Assembly: GCF_000466425.1 (NCBI RefSeq)
Contig: NZ_KE992087.1
Coordinates: forward strand, 1 to 49,620
Length of the DNA: 49,620 nucleotides
Origin: Capnocytophaga sp. oral taxon 863 str. F0517
Lineage (GTDB): Bacteria; Bacteroidota; Bacteroidia; Flavobacteriales; Flavobacteriaceae
Direction: 5' to 3'
A program made the position numbers and the translations under genes. The first letter of the stretch is position 1. Each line of letters begins with the position of its first letter. Below, in pieces: positions 1-8,288 of this stretch. The notes below the pieces were generated by a model. It was not told where the DNA came from, searched no databases, and saw nothing but the letters and a program-made list of their open reading frames with translations.

Positions 1-174
1 AGTGTCGGTACCGAGCTACAGACCTACTTCCTTTCGATAGCCAACGAACGTACCAAGCCTTATATCTCCTTAGGAATCAGCGCTATTTATGGAGGGTATG
101 AGAAAAATAACTTTACTATTGAGCGCACTTACTTCATGCCCCATATTGGCCTTGGGATTGTAACACAATTCTAA
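1..174 (+). CDS. C-terminal end of an outer-membrane beta-barrel protein (partial)
   Basis: The frame is open from base 1 to the TAA at 172-174 and gives 57 residues; the start lies outside the window. The peptide alternates hydrophobic and polar residues (PYISLGISAIYGGYE, then MPHIGLGIVTQF) and ends in a terminal Phe, typical of the last strand of an outer-membrane beta-barrel recognised by the Bam machinery. No family can be named from so little sequence. It is followed by a repeat-rich gap before tsaD. Confidence 0.55.
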   Translation, partial: SVGTELQTYFLSIANERTKPYISLGISAIYGGYEKNNFTIERTYFMPHIGLGIVTQF

Positions 175-225
175 GTCTCTGAATGATTTACTGGGTAGGT
201 CATGATCTTTTTCATGGCTCTCTGA

Positions 226-264
226 TTGATAATTAACAATTAACCATTGACAATTAACAATTAA
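226..264. repeat. AATTAAC word repeat upstream of tsaD
   Basis: Tandem, slightly varied copies of AATTAAC/CATTGAC fill this gap between the barrel gene and the tsaD promoter. One copy supplies the TTG at 247-249 that sits 21 nt upstream of the -7 box. Confidence 0.6.
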
Positions 265-278
265 TCTTTTTATCTTTG
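247..278 (+). promoter_or_regulatory. tsaD promoter
   Basis: The -7 box TATCTTTG is at 271-278 with TTG at 247-249, 21 nt upstream, matching the Bacteroidota pattern. It shows that the in-frame TTG at 276 lies inside the promoter and cannot be the start of tsaD. Confidence 0.75.
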
Positions 279-302
279 CCTTCTGAAAAAAGACCCTCTT
301 TT

Positions 303-1328
303 ATGAGTACAGAGATCCCCTATCTATTGGCTATAGAATCCTCCTGTGACGACACCTCAGCGGCTGTCTTACAGGGGGATAAGGTACTTTCCAATATGAT
401 TGCCAGCCAAAAGATACATCAGGAATACGGAGGGGTGGTGCCGGAGCTGGCCTCACGGGCACACCAGCAGCATATCGTTCCGGTAGTGCATCAGGCCTTG
501 CAGTGCGCTGGGGTCGGCAAAGAACAGCTATCGGCTATTGCCTTTACACGTGGGCCAGGCTTGCAGGGTTCCCTCTTGGTGGGGGTGTCCTTCGCCAAAT
601 CCTTGGCGCTCTCCTTAGGGATTCCCTTGGTGGAAGTCAATCACTTGCAAGGACATATCCTTTCCCACTTTATAGACGAAGGGCAGAAGAAGCCTGCTTT
701 TCCTTTTTTGGCGATGACCATCAGCGGCGGACATACCCAAATCCTCAAGGTCAATGATTATTTTTCCATGGAAATCCTGGGGGAAACCCAAGATGATGCC
801 ACCGGAGAGGCCTTCGACAAGACCGCCAAGCTCCTGGGACTTCCCTACCCCGGAGGCCCCCTGATCGACCAATATGCCCAAAAGGGCAATCCTAAGGCCT
901 TTCCCTTTCCTTTCCCTAAGGTGGAGGGACTGAACTTCAGCTTTTCTGGCCTGAAAACTGCCGTGCTTTACTTTATCCAAAAGCAAGAACAGTTACAACC
1001 AGGCTTTGTTCAGGCTCATTTGGCAGATATATGTGCCTCCGTGCAATATACCATCATAGAAATCCTGATGCGCAAGCTCAAAAAAGCTGTCGAGCAGACA
1101 GGCATCCGCCAAATTGCCATCGGAGGAGGGGTCTGCGCCAATTCTGGCTTGCGGCAAACCCTCCAACAGTATGCCCAAAAATACCATTGGGAGGTCTTCC
1201 TCCCCTCCTTCCAGTATTGTACCGACAATGCCGCTATGATCGGTATTGCTGCTTATTTCAAGTACTTACGAAAGGACTTTGCCGATATGCACATCACCGC
1301 TCAAGCAAGATACCGTTTTAGTGACTAA
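303..1328 (+). CDS. tsaD: tRNA N6-adenosine threonylcarbamoyltransferase TsaD
   Basis: TsaD transfers the threonylcarbamoyl group from TC-AMP to A37 of tRNAs that read ANN codons, working with TsaB and TsaE in the cytoplasm. The 341-residue length is standard. The N-terminus reads AIESSCDDTSAAV, the metal-binding region is VNHLQGH (the HxxxH histidines kept, the usual Glu replaced by Gln), SGGHTQI follows, and GEAFDKTAKLLGLPYPGG is the classic ASKHA nucleotide segment. The ATG at 303 is chosen because a longer TTG start at 276 falls in the promoter. bshA follows after 24 nt and is probably co-transcribed. Confidence 0.97.
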   Translation: MSTEIPYLLAIESSCDDTSAAVLQGDKVLSNMIASQKIHQEYGGVVPELASRAHQQHIVPVVHQALQCAGVGKEQLSAIAFTRGPGLQGSLLVGVSFAKSLALSLGIPLVEVNHLQGHILSHFIDEGQKKPAFPFLAMTISGGHTQILKVNDYFSMEILGETQDDATGEAFDKTAKLLGLPYPGGPLIDQYAQKGNPKAFPFPFPKVEGLNFSFSGLKTAVLYFIQKQEQLQPGFVQAHLADICASVQYTIIEILMRKLKKAVEQTGIRQIAIGGGVCANSGLRQTLQQYAQKYHWEVFLPSFQYCTDNAAMIGIAAYFKYLRKDFADMHITAQARYRFSD

Positions 1329-1351
1329 TCACTAACCACTAACAACTAAAA
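1322..1351. repeat. ACTAATC/ACTAACC word repeat
   Basis: Four to five diverged copies of ACTAAYN overlap the tsaD stop and fill the space up to the bshA ATG, where a ribosome-binding site would normally lie. No purine-rich Shine-Dalgarno sequence is present. Confidence 0.6.
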
Positions 1352-1352
1352 A

Positions 1353-2474
1353 ATGAACATCGCTATCGTCTGTTATTCCACCTTCGGGGGAAGCGGAGTA
1401 GTCGCCACCGAGTTGGGGGTTGCCTTAGCTCGAAAGGGCTACCAAATACACTTTATCACCAGCGGACAGCCGGTAAGGCTTTCTTCTTTTCATAAAAACA
1501 TCCACTTACATCAGGTATATGTGGAGGAATATCCCTTGTTTCGCTACCAGCCCTACGAACTTGCCCTCACCAGCAAGATGGTGGAGGTAGTGCGAGAACA
1601 CCACATCGATATTATCCACGCTCACTATGCGATTCCTCATGCCTATACAGCCTATATGGCAAAGCAAATCCTGCATAAGGAGGGATTAGAGGTCAAGATA
1701 ATCACCACCCTACATGGCACTGATATTACCTTGGTAGGCAATCACCCTTATTATAAGACAGCGGTCAACTTCAGCATCAACGCCTCCGATGCCGTTACGG
1801 CTGTCTCTCATAGCTTGAGAAACATGACCTACGAACTATTTGATATTCAAAAACATATCCAGGTTATCCCCAATTTTATCAACTTAAAAAAGAAGAAACA
1901 GAAGCCCAGCACCTGTCATCGTGCCATGCTAGCCGAGCCGGACGAGCTGATCCTTACCCATGTGAGTAACTTCAGGCCAGTGAAAAGAGCCTGCGATGTG
2001 GTACGGATCTTCCACAAAGTCCTCCAACACAAAAAGGCACGCCTTGTGATGGTGGGCGATGGGCCTGATAGGGAAAATGCCCAAGCCGTAGCGCATGACT
2101 TGGAAATACAGAACTATGTAAACTTCCTGGGTAACTACCTGGATGTGAATGACATCCTTTGCTCCAGCGACCTTTTCCTGCTCCCTTCTGAGTCCGAGAG
2201 CTTTGGACTGGCCGCCTTAGAAGCCATGGCCGAAGGAGTGCCCGTTATCTCCAGCAATGCCGGAGGAATTCCTGAGGTGAATAAGCAAGGCGTTTCTGGC
2301 TTTTTAAGCCCCATAGGTGATATAGACGACATGGCTCGCAATGCCCTAATTATCTTGCAGGACAAGCTAACTCTCGACCGCTTCAAGGCGCAAGCCTTTC
2401 AGGAGGCGACCCTCTTCGATGAGGAAAAAATTATCCCTATGTATGAGCTAGCCTACAAAAACACACAAGGTTAA
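1353..2474 (+). CDS. bshA: N-acetyl-alpha-D-glucosaminyl L-malate synthase BshA
   Basis: This GT4 glycosyltransferase joins UDP-GlcNAc and L-malate, the first step of bacillithiol synthesis; bacillithiol is the low-molecular-weight thiol of many Bacteroidota. The 373 residues begin MNIAIVCYSTFGGSGVVATE, the BshA glycine-rich loop, and carry HAHYAIPHA, TTLHGTDITLVG and the C-terminal donor-site motif SESESFGLAALEAMAEG followed by PVISSNAGGIPEV. It starts 24 nt after tsaD, the gap being made of ACTAAC-type repeats. No other bsh gene is in the window. Confidence 0.93.
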   Translation: MNIAIVCYSTFGGSGVVATELGVALARKGYQIHFITSGQPVRLSSFHKNIHLHQVYVEEYPLFRYQPYELALTSKMVEVVREHHIDIIHAHYAIPHAYTAYMAKQILHKEGLEVKIITTLHGTDITLVGNHPYYKTAVNFSINASDAVTAVSHSLRNMTYELFDIQKHIQVIPNFINLKKKKQKPSTCHRAMLAEPDELILTHVSNFRPVKRACDVVRIFHKVLQHKKARLVMVGDGPDRENAQAVAHDLEIQNYVNFLGNYLDVNDILCSSDLFLLPSESESFGLAALEAMAEGVPVISSNAGGIPEVNKQGVSGFLSPIGDIDDMARNALIILQDKLTLDRFKAQAFQEATLFDEEKIIPMYELAYKNTQG

Positions 2475-2565
2475 TTTTATTACAAATTTTTAACTTTCAT
2501 TTTATTATAAACCTTGTTTGAATTGTAAACATAGTTAAAAAATATATTATTATATTTAATATAAC

Positions 2566-2573
2566 TACATTTG
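2566..2573 (+). promoter_or_regulatory. -7 box of the Roadblock/LC7 gene
   Basis: TACATTTG fits the TAnnTTTG consensus and overlaps the in-frame TTG at 2571, so the ATG at 2601 is the likely start. A second TACATTTG at 2590-2597 is too close to the start to be the main box. Confidence 0.55.
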
Positions 2574-2600
2574 CAGCCCAGTAATTCATTACATTTGCTC

Positions 2601-3011
2601 ATGACAGGTATAGAAATACAGAAAGCGCTTGATGATCTTTGCGCTGATATGAAGGCCAAATTACCTGGATTCCGCTTCTGTGGCATCCTTAGCTGTGCCG
2701 ATGGCTCTATTATTGCCCATTCTACTGCGGATCCTGAACTTGATAAGATAGCCTCTGAAGTGGCTCCTTTCTTTTCTATTATTATAGATCAGGTGAAGCT
2801 TGTGGTTGCCTCATGTGCTTCTATAGGGGTTAAGGAAACCCATACGCTTCTTATTGAGACAAACAAAACCACCTTTGTATCAGGTATTTCCAACAAGGGG
2901 AAATTCTTTATTGTTTTATCCTTAGAAAGAGAAAAAGCCAATCTAGGTATCGCTAGAGCTCTTATAGAAGCAAGCCGTCCGCTTGCCACTATCCTGGATG
3001 AACAACTATAA
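2601..3011 (+). CDS. Roadblock/LC7 domain protein
   Basis: The 136-residue protein spans one Roadblock/LC7 fold: a first helix (IQKALDDLCADMKAKL), a strand pair around GFRFCGILSCADGSIIAHS, a long helix, the strands THTLLIETNKTTFVSGIS and FFIVLSLEREKANLGIARALIE. Bacterial members such as MglB regulate small Ras-like GTPases and gliding or polarity; no GTPase gene lies beside it here, so its partner is unknown. There is no signal peptide, so it is cytoplasmic. It appears monocistronic with its own promoter. Confidence 0.7.
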   Translation: MTGIEIQKALDDLCADMKAKLPGFRFCGILSCADGSIIAHSTADPELDKIASEVAPFFSIIIDQVKLVVASCASIGVKETHTLLIETNKTTFVSGISNKGKFFIVLSLEREKANLGIARALIEASRPLATILDEQL

Positions 3012-3114
3012 CTTCAAAACTTTGAAACACAGATTCAACTTTGAACCTGTGTTTTTCCTTTTTCTATAACACTACATGGCTCCTTAATCTTTGCCTTCAA
3101 AAAAAAAGACTTTT

Positions 3115-3147
3115 TTGTGCCTCTTTAAAAAAAATTTCGTATCTTTG
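3115..3147 (+). promoter_or_regulatory. Promoter of the nos cluster
   Basis: TATCTTTG is at 3140-3147, with TTG at 3115-3117 about 22 nt upstream. It lies 27 nt ahead of the ATG of the cytochrome c gene and rules out the upstream in-frame TTG at 3091. No clear FNR or Nnr-type palindrome is visible. Confidence 0.7.
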
Positions 3148-3174
3148 TCCCATAAAATACTAAATTTAAATTTA

Positions 3175-3696
3175 ATGAAATCATTAAGACTAACACTCTC
3201 TGTATTAGCCATTACGGCACTTGCCAGCTGTAACGGAGGAAGTGGAAATGGGCAAAACAACAACGATTCTCAGCCAGCCGCTGCCACTGAGACTCCTGCC
3301 GCTGCCACTCCTGCTGAGACTCCTGCTGCTCCTGCCGCTGGGGCTAATGTAGATTTGAACAACAAGGGAATAGGCCCAGTGAAAGCTGTAAACCCACCCC
3401 TTGGGGCTACTGTAGACCAAGCGCTTGCCGAAAAAGGTAAAGAGCTTTTCAAAATCAACTGTACCGCTTGCCACAAGCCTACTAAGAAATTCATAGGCCC
3501 AGCTCCTAAGGGTATCTTAGAAAGACGTGCTCCTGAATGGGTAATGAACATGATCCTCAACCCTGAGGAAATGATCGCTAACGACCCTATCGCAAAGCAA
3601 CTTTTGCTCGAAGCCAACGGAGCCCCTATGGCAAACCAGCACCTCAATGAGGAGCAAGCCAGAGCTATCCTTGAGTACTTCCGTACCATAGAGTAA
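3175..3696 (+). CDS. Lipoprotein cytochrome c, probable electron donor to NosZ
   Basis: The 173-residue protein has a lipoprotein signal ending LASC (lipidated Cys19), then a low-complexity Ala/Pro/Thr/Glu linker (about 35-57), then a class I cytochrome c domain with heme motif CTACH (Cys96, Cys99, His100) and a likely distal ligand Met152 in the segment APMANQ. It is the first gene of the nos cluster, directly ahead of nosZ, as in other Bacteroidota N2O reducers. The inferred role is membrane-tethered electron delivery to NosZ. The Ala/Pro linker would act as a flexible arm. Confidence 0.88.
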   Translation: MKSLRLTLSVLAITALASCNGGSGNGQNNNDSQPAAATETPAAATPAETPAAPAAGANVDLNNKGIGPVKAVNPPLGATVDQALAEKGKELFKINCTACHKPTKKFIGPAPKGILERRAPEWVMNMILNPEEMIANDPIAKQLLLEANGAPMANQHLNEEQARAILEYFRTIE

Positions 3697-3702
3697 GCTC
3701 CC

Positions 3703-3739
3703 AAAAGACTCCTTCAGGCATGGGCTGAAGTAGTCTTTT
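3703..3739 (+). terminator. Hairpin between cytochrome c and nosZ
   Basis: AAAAGACT (3703-3710) pairs with AGTCTTTT (3732-3739) and TTCAG (3713-3717) with CTGAA (3725-3729), separated by a small internal loop. It has no long run of T after it, so it may attenuate, terminate partly, or protect an mRNA end rather than stop all transcription. Confidence 0.55.
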
Positions 3740-3785
3740 GTTATCCATCTCTCGGATATAATTTTTTTTTAAATAAATTGTTTTT

Positions 3786-5756
3786 ATGAAGACAAGCAAA
3801 TTGTTATCTTTGGCAGTTGCTGGAGCTTTTCTTGCCAGTTGTGGAAATGGCAATAATAGCAATAGTAATAAGTCTGGAGCTATCGGTGCTTCAGATGCTG
3901 CCTCCAAGGTGTATGTAGCACCAGGAGAGTACGATGAGTACTATGCCTTCCTTTCAGGTGGTTTCAGTGGCCAGCTCGCCACTTACGGACTTCCTTCAGG
4001 ACGACTCCTCAAAGTAATCCCTGTGTTCTCACAAGACCCTGAAAAGGCGTATGGTTACAACGAAGAAACCAAACCCCTTTTGCAAACTACCCACGGATTC
4101 ATTCCTTGGGACGACACACACCACCCCGACCTTTCTCAAACTAATGGAGAAGTGGACGGCCGTTGGATCTTTATCAACGCGAATAACACCCCTCGTGTAG
4201 CGCGTATCAGCCTTAAGACTTTCGAAACTGAAGAAATCCTTGAGCTTCCTAACGCTGCCGGTAACCACTCTTCTACTTTCGTTACTGAAAATACGGAATA
4301 TATCGTAGGGGGTACTCGTTTCTCCGTACCTATTCCTCAGGAAGACGTAGCTATCAAAGACTACAAAGGAAAATTCAAAGGGGTAATCTCTTTCGTGAAA
4401 ATCAATCCTGATTCTGGGGCTATGAACCTTGAGTTCCAAATCCTTATGCCTGGGTTCAACTACGACTTAGCACACTCTGGTAAAGGTAAATCTCACGGAT
4501 GGGTATTCTTCACCACTTACAACACTGAAGAAGCAAATACCCTTCTTGAGGTAGAAGCCTCACAAAATGACTACGACTATGTAGCTGCTATCAACTGGAA
4601 AGTAGCTGAGGACTATATCAAACAAGGTAAATTTACCGAAATGAAAGCGCCTCACTACCACAATACTTACAGCGATGAGACCCACACTGGTAAGAGTGAA
4701 GTAGTAGAAACTGTAAAAATCCTTGATGCTTCTCAGCTCCCAGGACTTGTTTACCTACTTCCTACTCCTAAATCTCCTCACGGAGTGGATGTTGACCCAA
4801 CAGGGGAATACATCATCGGTAACGGAAAACTCGCTTCTGAACTTACTGTACACTCTTTCACTAAAATGCTAAAAGCTATTGAAGACAAAGCTTTTGATGG
4901 TGAAAAATATGGTATTCCTACTATCAAAATGGATGCTGTTGTAGCTGGCTCTGTAAAAAGCTCCGGTCTCGGCCCATTGCATACCGAATTCGACGACAAA
5001 GGTAATGCCTACACTACTTTCTTTATCTCTTCTGAAGTAGTAAAATGGAAAGTAGGTACTTGGGAAGTATTGGACAGAAAACCAACTTACTACGCTCCTG
5101 GACACCTTATGATCCCTGGTGGAGACTCTCGTAAGCCTTATGGTAAATACCTCGTTGCGATGAACAAGATTACCAAAGACCGCTACCTCCCTACCGGACC
5201 TGAGCTTTGCCAATCTGCCCAATTGTTCGATATCTCTGGTGACAAAATGGAACTCCTTTTGGACTTCCCAACTATCGGAGAACCTCACTATGCACAAGGT
5301 ATTGCTGCCTCTAAAATCAAAGATCAACAAACTAAGATCTATGCACTTAAGGACAACCACCACCCTTACGTAACTCGTTCCGATGCCGATGCTAAAGTCG
5401 TAAGAGAAGGTAACAACGTTCATGTATACATGACTTGCGTTCGTAGCCACTTCTCTCCTGACAACATCGAAGGTATCAAAGTAGGGGACACTGTGTACTT
5501 CCACGTAACTAACGTAGAACAAGACTGGGATATCCCTCACGGATTTTCCGTATTGGGTGCTCAAAACTCAGAACTCCTTGTCATGCCTGGACAAACTGAA
5601 ACCCTCGTTTGGAAACCTACCAAAGTAGGGGTATGGCCTTTCTACTGTACTGACTTCTGTTCAGCTCTTCACCAAGAAATGCAAGGATACCTCCGCGTAT
5701 CTGCCGCTAATGCCAACACTCCGCTTAAGTGGAGCCTTGGTAGCGACGAAGAATAG
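3786..5756 (+). CDS. nosZ: Nitrous oxide reductase NosZ, clade II, lipoprotein type
   Basis: NosZ reduces N2O to N2 in the periplasm using the CuZ and CuA copper centres. This 656-residue form has a Sec lipoprotein signal ending LASCG (Cys19) in place of the Tat signal of clade I enzymes. The N-terminal beta-propeller carries copper-ligand histidines such as DDTHHP (about residue 109), SPHGVDVDP and EPHYAQGI. The C-terminal cupredoxin domain has the CuA motif with Cys621, Cys625, His629 and Met632 (CTDFCSALHQEM). Codon use is strongly biased, suggesting high expression. Strong hairpins flank the gene on both sides. Confidence 0.97.
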   Translation: MKTSKLLSLAVAGAFLASCGNGNNSNSNKSGAIGASDAASKVYVAPGEYDEYYAFLSGGFSGQLATYGLPSGRLLKVIPVFSQDPEKAYGYNEETKPLLQTTHGFIPWDDTHHPDLSQTNGEVDGRWIFINANNTPRVARISLKTFETEEILELPNAAGNHSSTFVTENTEYIVGGTRFSVPIPQEDVAIKDYKGKFKGVISFVKINPDSGAMNLEFQILMPGFNYDLAHSGKGKSHGWVFFTTYNTEEANTLLEVEASQNDYDYVAAINWKVAEDYIKQGKFTEMKAPHYHNTYSDETHTGKSEVVETVKILDASQLPGLVYLLPTPKSPHGVDVDPTGEYIIGNGKLASELTVHSFTKMLKAIEDKAFDGEKYGIPTIKMDAVVAGSVKSSGLGPLHTEFDDKGNAYTTFFISSEVVKWKVGTWEVLDRKPTYYAPGHLMIPGGDSRKPYGKYLVAMNKITKDRYLPTGPELCQSAQLFDISGDKMELLLDFPTIGEPHYAQGIAASKIKDQQTKIYALKDNHHPYVTRSDADAKVVREGNNVHVYMTCVRSHFSPDNIEGIKVGDTVYFHVTNVEQDWDIPHGFSVLGAQNSELLVMPGQTETLVWKPTKVGVWPFYCTDFCSALHQEMQGYLRVSAANANTPLKWSLGSDEE

Positions 5757-5765
5757 TATATAACC

Positions 5766-5797
5766 AAAAAAGGCTGGTACTCGTATCAGCCTTTTTT
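5766..5797 (+). terminator. Terminator after nosZ
   Basis: GGCTG (5772-5776) pairs with CAGCC (5787-5791), extended by A6 with T6 and by inner base pairs round a CTCG loop. The U-run makes this a typical intrinsic terminator, ending 18 nt before the next gene. Confidence 0.85.
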
Positions 5798-5814
5798 ACA
5801 AAATTTTAATTGAA

Positions 5815-6429
5815 ATGAAAGCACGAATTCTAATGGTAGTAGCTTCCCTTTTGCTACTATTCTTATTCTTTTTCCCTATTTGGCATATCAAACTTGATGC
5901 GCCTCAATATCCAGAAGGTATCAATATGTATATCTGGATTGACGATATTAATGGAAAGAGCAGCTTCTCTGCCCAAGAGGACGAACTTTCCGTACACACT
6001 ATTGAGAATGTGAACCTTCTCAACCACTATATAGGAATGAAACACATCCATGCCGAAGATTTTTGGGAATTCAAGTATTTCCCTTGGGTGATCGGAGGTT
6101 TCCTTGTCTTAGGTCTTATTATTGCTTTCTTAGGCAAGCGTATCCTATACCTTGTTTGGGCTGGCCTTATGGGTGTAGCTGGAGTATTGGGTATGTATGA
6201 CTTCTATCAGTGGGAATATGACTATGGACACAACCTTAGCGACACTGCTCAGATCAAAATCCCTGGTATGGCCTACCAGCCTCCTTTCTTTGGAGGTAAG
6301 GAGCTGCTGAACTTCTATGCAGAATCCTATCCTGCATGGGGTACTTATGCAATGATTATTGCCGCTACACTGGCTATTGTAGCCTTCTTTGTTACCAAAT
6401 GCGACAAATGCAATAAGTGCAAAGCATAG
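5815..6429 (+). CDS. NosB-like membrane protein of the nos cluster
   Basis: The 204-residue protein has an N-terminal membrane segment (about 4-22), a roughly 65-residue loop holding PEGINMYIWIDD and a short His-bearing stretch GMKHIHAEDFWEF, two adjacent membrane segments (about 90-125), a second extracytoplasmic loop, and a last membrane segment (about 178-194). The tail ends KCDKCNKCKA, giving Cys196, Cys199 and Cys202. Clade II nos clusters commonly encode a small multi-pass protein after nosZ (NosB in epsilonproteobacteria); homology is inferred from position and topology. The CxxCxxC tail could bind copper. Confidence 0.65.
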   Translation: MKARILMVVASLLLLFLFFFPIWHIKLDAPQYPEGINMYIWIDDINGKSSFSAQEDELSVHTIENVNLLNHYIGMKHIHAEDFWEFKYFPWVIGGFLVLGLIIAFLGKRILYLVWAGLMGVAGVLGMYDFYQWEYDYGHNLSDTAQIKIPGMAYQPPFFGGKELLNFYAESYPAWGTYAMIIAATLAIVAFFVTKCDKCNKCKA

Positions 6430-6441
6430 TCCTATGAAATA

Positions 6442-6492
6442 ATCATCTTAGCCTAAGAGAATACCCCTTGGGCTAAGGTGATTTTATTTTTA
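6442..6492 (+). terminator. Terminator after the NosB-like gene
   Basis: A 12-bp stem with one G-U pair (6442-6453 with 6471-6482) is extended inside by further pairs and is followed by a T-rich run. It separates nosZ and the NosB-like gene from nosL. Confidence 0.8.
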
Positions 6493-6538
6493 CAATCAAC
6501 TGATTTACAATATATTAATCTTTATTAATTATCAAATC

Positions 6539-7003
6539 ATGAAAAAAGTATTCTTATTACTGAGCATGGCGCTCTTAGCGGTTGCCTGCTCTCCCAAAGC
6601 GGAGCCTATCGACTATGGTAAGGAAGAATGTGCCTTCTGCAAGATGACCATCGTAAGCCCACAGTTCGCTTCCGAAGTGGTTACCCAAAAGTCGAAGGCC
6701 TTCAAGTATGATGCCATAGAGTGTATGCTCCAAGCCCCTCAAGAGGATAAGGTAGCCCTACACCTTGTGTGCGACTACCTACATGAAAACACCCTAATTG
6801 ATGCGACCAAGGCCACTTATCTCATCTCCAAAGAGATACAAAGCCCTATGGGAGCTCACTTGGCTGCCTTCGCCTCAAAGGATGAAGCTCAAAAGGTACA
6901 AGCTGAAAAAGGGGGTGACCTATACGATTGGGCTGGTATTCAAGCCAAATTCCAAAGTCACCAACACCCTGCCCACGATCATGGAAACATGCACGATCAC
7001 TAA
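6539..7003 (+). CDS. nosL: NosL, copper chaperone lipoprotein for NosZ
   Basis: NosL is a periplasm-facing lipoprotein that delivers Cu(I) to apo-NosZ. The 154-residue protein has lipobox LAVAC (Cys17) and the copper motif CAFCKM (Cys31, Cys34, Met36), followed by segments typical of NosL such as KAFKYDAIECML and SPMGAHLAAF. The C-terminus carries a His/Met-rich tail (HQHPAHDHGNMHDH) not essential to the family core, which may add copper-binding capacity. nosD follows after 13 nt. Confidence 0.95.
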   Translation: MKKVFLLLSMALLAVACSPKAEPIDYGKEECAFCKMTIVSPQFASEVVTQKSKAFKYDAIECMLQAPQEDKVALHLVCDYLHENTLIDATKATYLISKEIQSPMGAHLAAFASKDEAQKVQAEKGGDLYDWAGIQAKFQSHQHPAHDHGNMHDH

Positions 7004-7016
7004 TATTATCTTCTAA

Positions 7017-8258
7017 ATGCTAAAAAAACTAATACCCCTGCTTATAGGCCTCCCCTTTTGGGGAGAGGCCCAAAGCCTACAAGTATGCCCCCAATGTCCC
7101 TATAGTACCATCGCCCAAGCCATAGCCGCTGCCAAAGAAGGTGACACTATCCTGGTACAAAAGGGGGTATATGCTGAACATAATATCACCATTGATAAGC
7201 CCCTAACCCTCATAGGAAAGGACAGGCCTACTATCAACGGGCAGTTTAAGGGAAATATCTTTAAAATACGAGCTAACCAAGTCACCATCAAGGGATTCCG
7301 CTTGGCCAACGTCCCCTTCAAGGCGACCGAAGAACAAGCGGCTATTCACTTAGAAAAAGCCAAAAATTTCCTCATAGAGGACAACCTCATGGATCAGGTA
7401 TGTTTCGGGGTCATCCTATTCAAGGGAAAGGATGGACTGGTGAAGAATAATAGAATCTCCTCCAACGCGAAGGAACAATACAATTCTGGAAATGCCATCC
7501 ACCTATGGAGCTGTAAAAACGTGAAAGTCATAGGTAATGAGGCCTTCAATTGTCGTGATGGTATTTATATACAATTCTCTTCCAAATCCTATATCGAAGG
7601 TAACTACTGCTATGGAAACCTTCGCTATGGGCTGCACTTCATGTTCTCCGATGACAACGAATACCACCGCAACAAATTTGCCAAAAATGGTGCTGGTGCC
7701 GCAGTGATGTTCTCCAAGCGGGTCAAAATGGTGGAAAATACCTTCCAGGACAACTGGGGTCCCTCCTCCTACGGGCTATTGCTTAAGGAACTCTATGATT
7801 CCGAGCTGGTAGGCAATACCTTCTATCGCAATACCATAGGTATCAATGGGGAGAACTGTACCCGTATGAAGTATAATGAGAATACCTTCTCCGAGAACGG
7901 CTGGGGAATCCGTATCCGTGGAGGCTGTTACCAAAATGATTTTTGGGACAACAACTTCCTGAATAACACCTTCGATGTGGCTTATGATAACAACGTGAAC
8001 GACAACAAGTTTCGCAGCAACTACTGGAGTGACTACACCGGTTACGACCTCAATAAGGACTCCGTAGGCGATGTCCCCTACCGCCCGGTGAAGCTCTTCT
8101 CCTACATCAGCAACCGAACTCCCGAGAGTATCGTGCTTTTGCGCAGCTTGTTCATCGATATCATGAACTTCTCCGAGAAAGTAGCCCCCGTTTTCACCCC
8201 TGAAAACCTCATCGACGAAACGCCCCGCATGGAGCCTTTCAAAAGAACCCAAAAATAA
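7017..8258 (+). CDS. nosD: NosD, periplasmic copper-site maturation protein
   Basis: NosD is a periplasmic right-handed beta-helix protein that works with the NosFY ABC transporter in NosZ copper-centre assembly. The 413 residues comprise a signal peptide (cut near GEAQS), CPQCPYSTIAQAI, a long series of CASH-type beta-helix rungs (NRISSN, GNYCYGNLRYGLHFMFSD, NTFYRNTIGINGEN), and the conserved end NYWSDYTGYDLNKDSVGD. Two Cys form CPQC in the mature N-terminus. nosF begins 30 nt downstream. Confidence 0.95.
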   Translation: MLKKLIPLLIGLPFWGEAQSLQVCPQCPYSTIAQAIAAAKEGDTILVQKGVYAEHNITIDKPLTLIGKDRPTINGQFKGNIFKIRANQVTIKGFRLANVPFKATEEQAAIHLEKAKNFLIEDNLMDQVCFGVILFKGKDGLVKNNRISSNAKEQYNSGNAIHLWSCKNVKVIGNEAFNCRDGIYIQFSSKSYIEGNYCYGNLRYGLHFMFSDDNEYHRNKFAKNGAGAAVMFSKRVKMVENTFQDNWGPSSYGLLLKELYDSELVGNTFYRNTIGINGENCTRMKYNENTFSENGWGIRIRGGCYQNDFWDNNFLNNTFDVAYDNNVNDNKFRSNYWSDYTGYDLNKDSVGDVPYRPVKLFSYISNRTPESIVLLRSLFIDIMNFSEKVAPVFTPENLIDETPRMEPFKRTQK

Positions 8259-8288
8259 CATTTACCCCAACTAATACCTATCTCAAGC

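Noticed and set aside
4869-5564. 231-codon open frame opposite nosZ
   Set aside because: It is a by-product of the strong codon bias in nosZ; Val/Ser/Tyr/Phe-rich with no domain.
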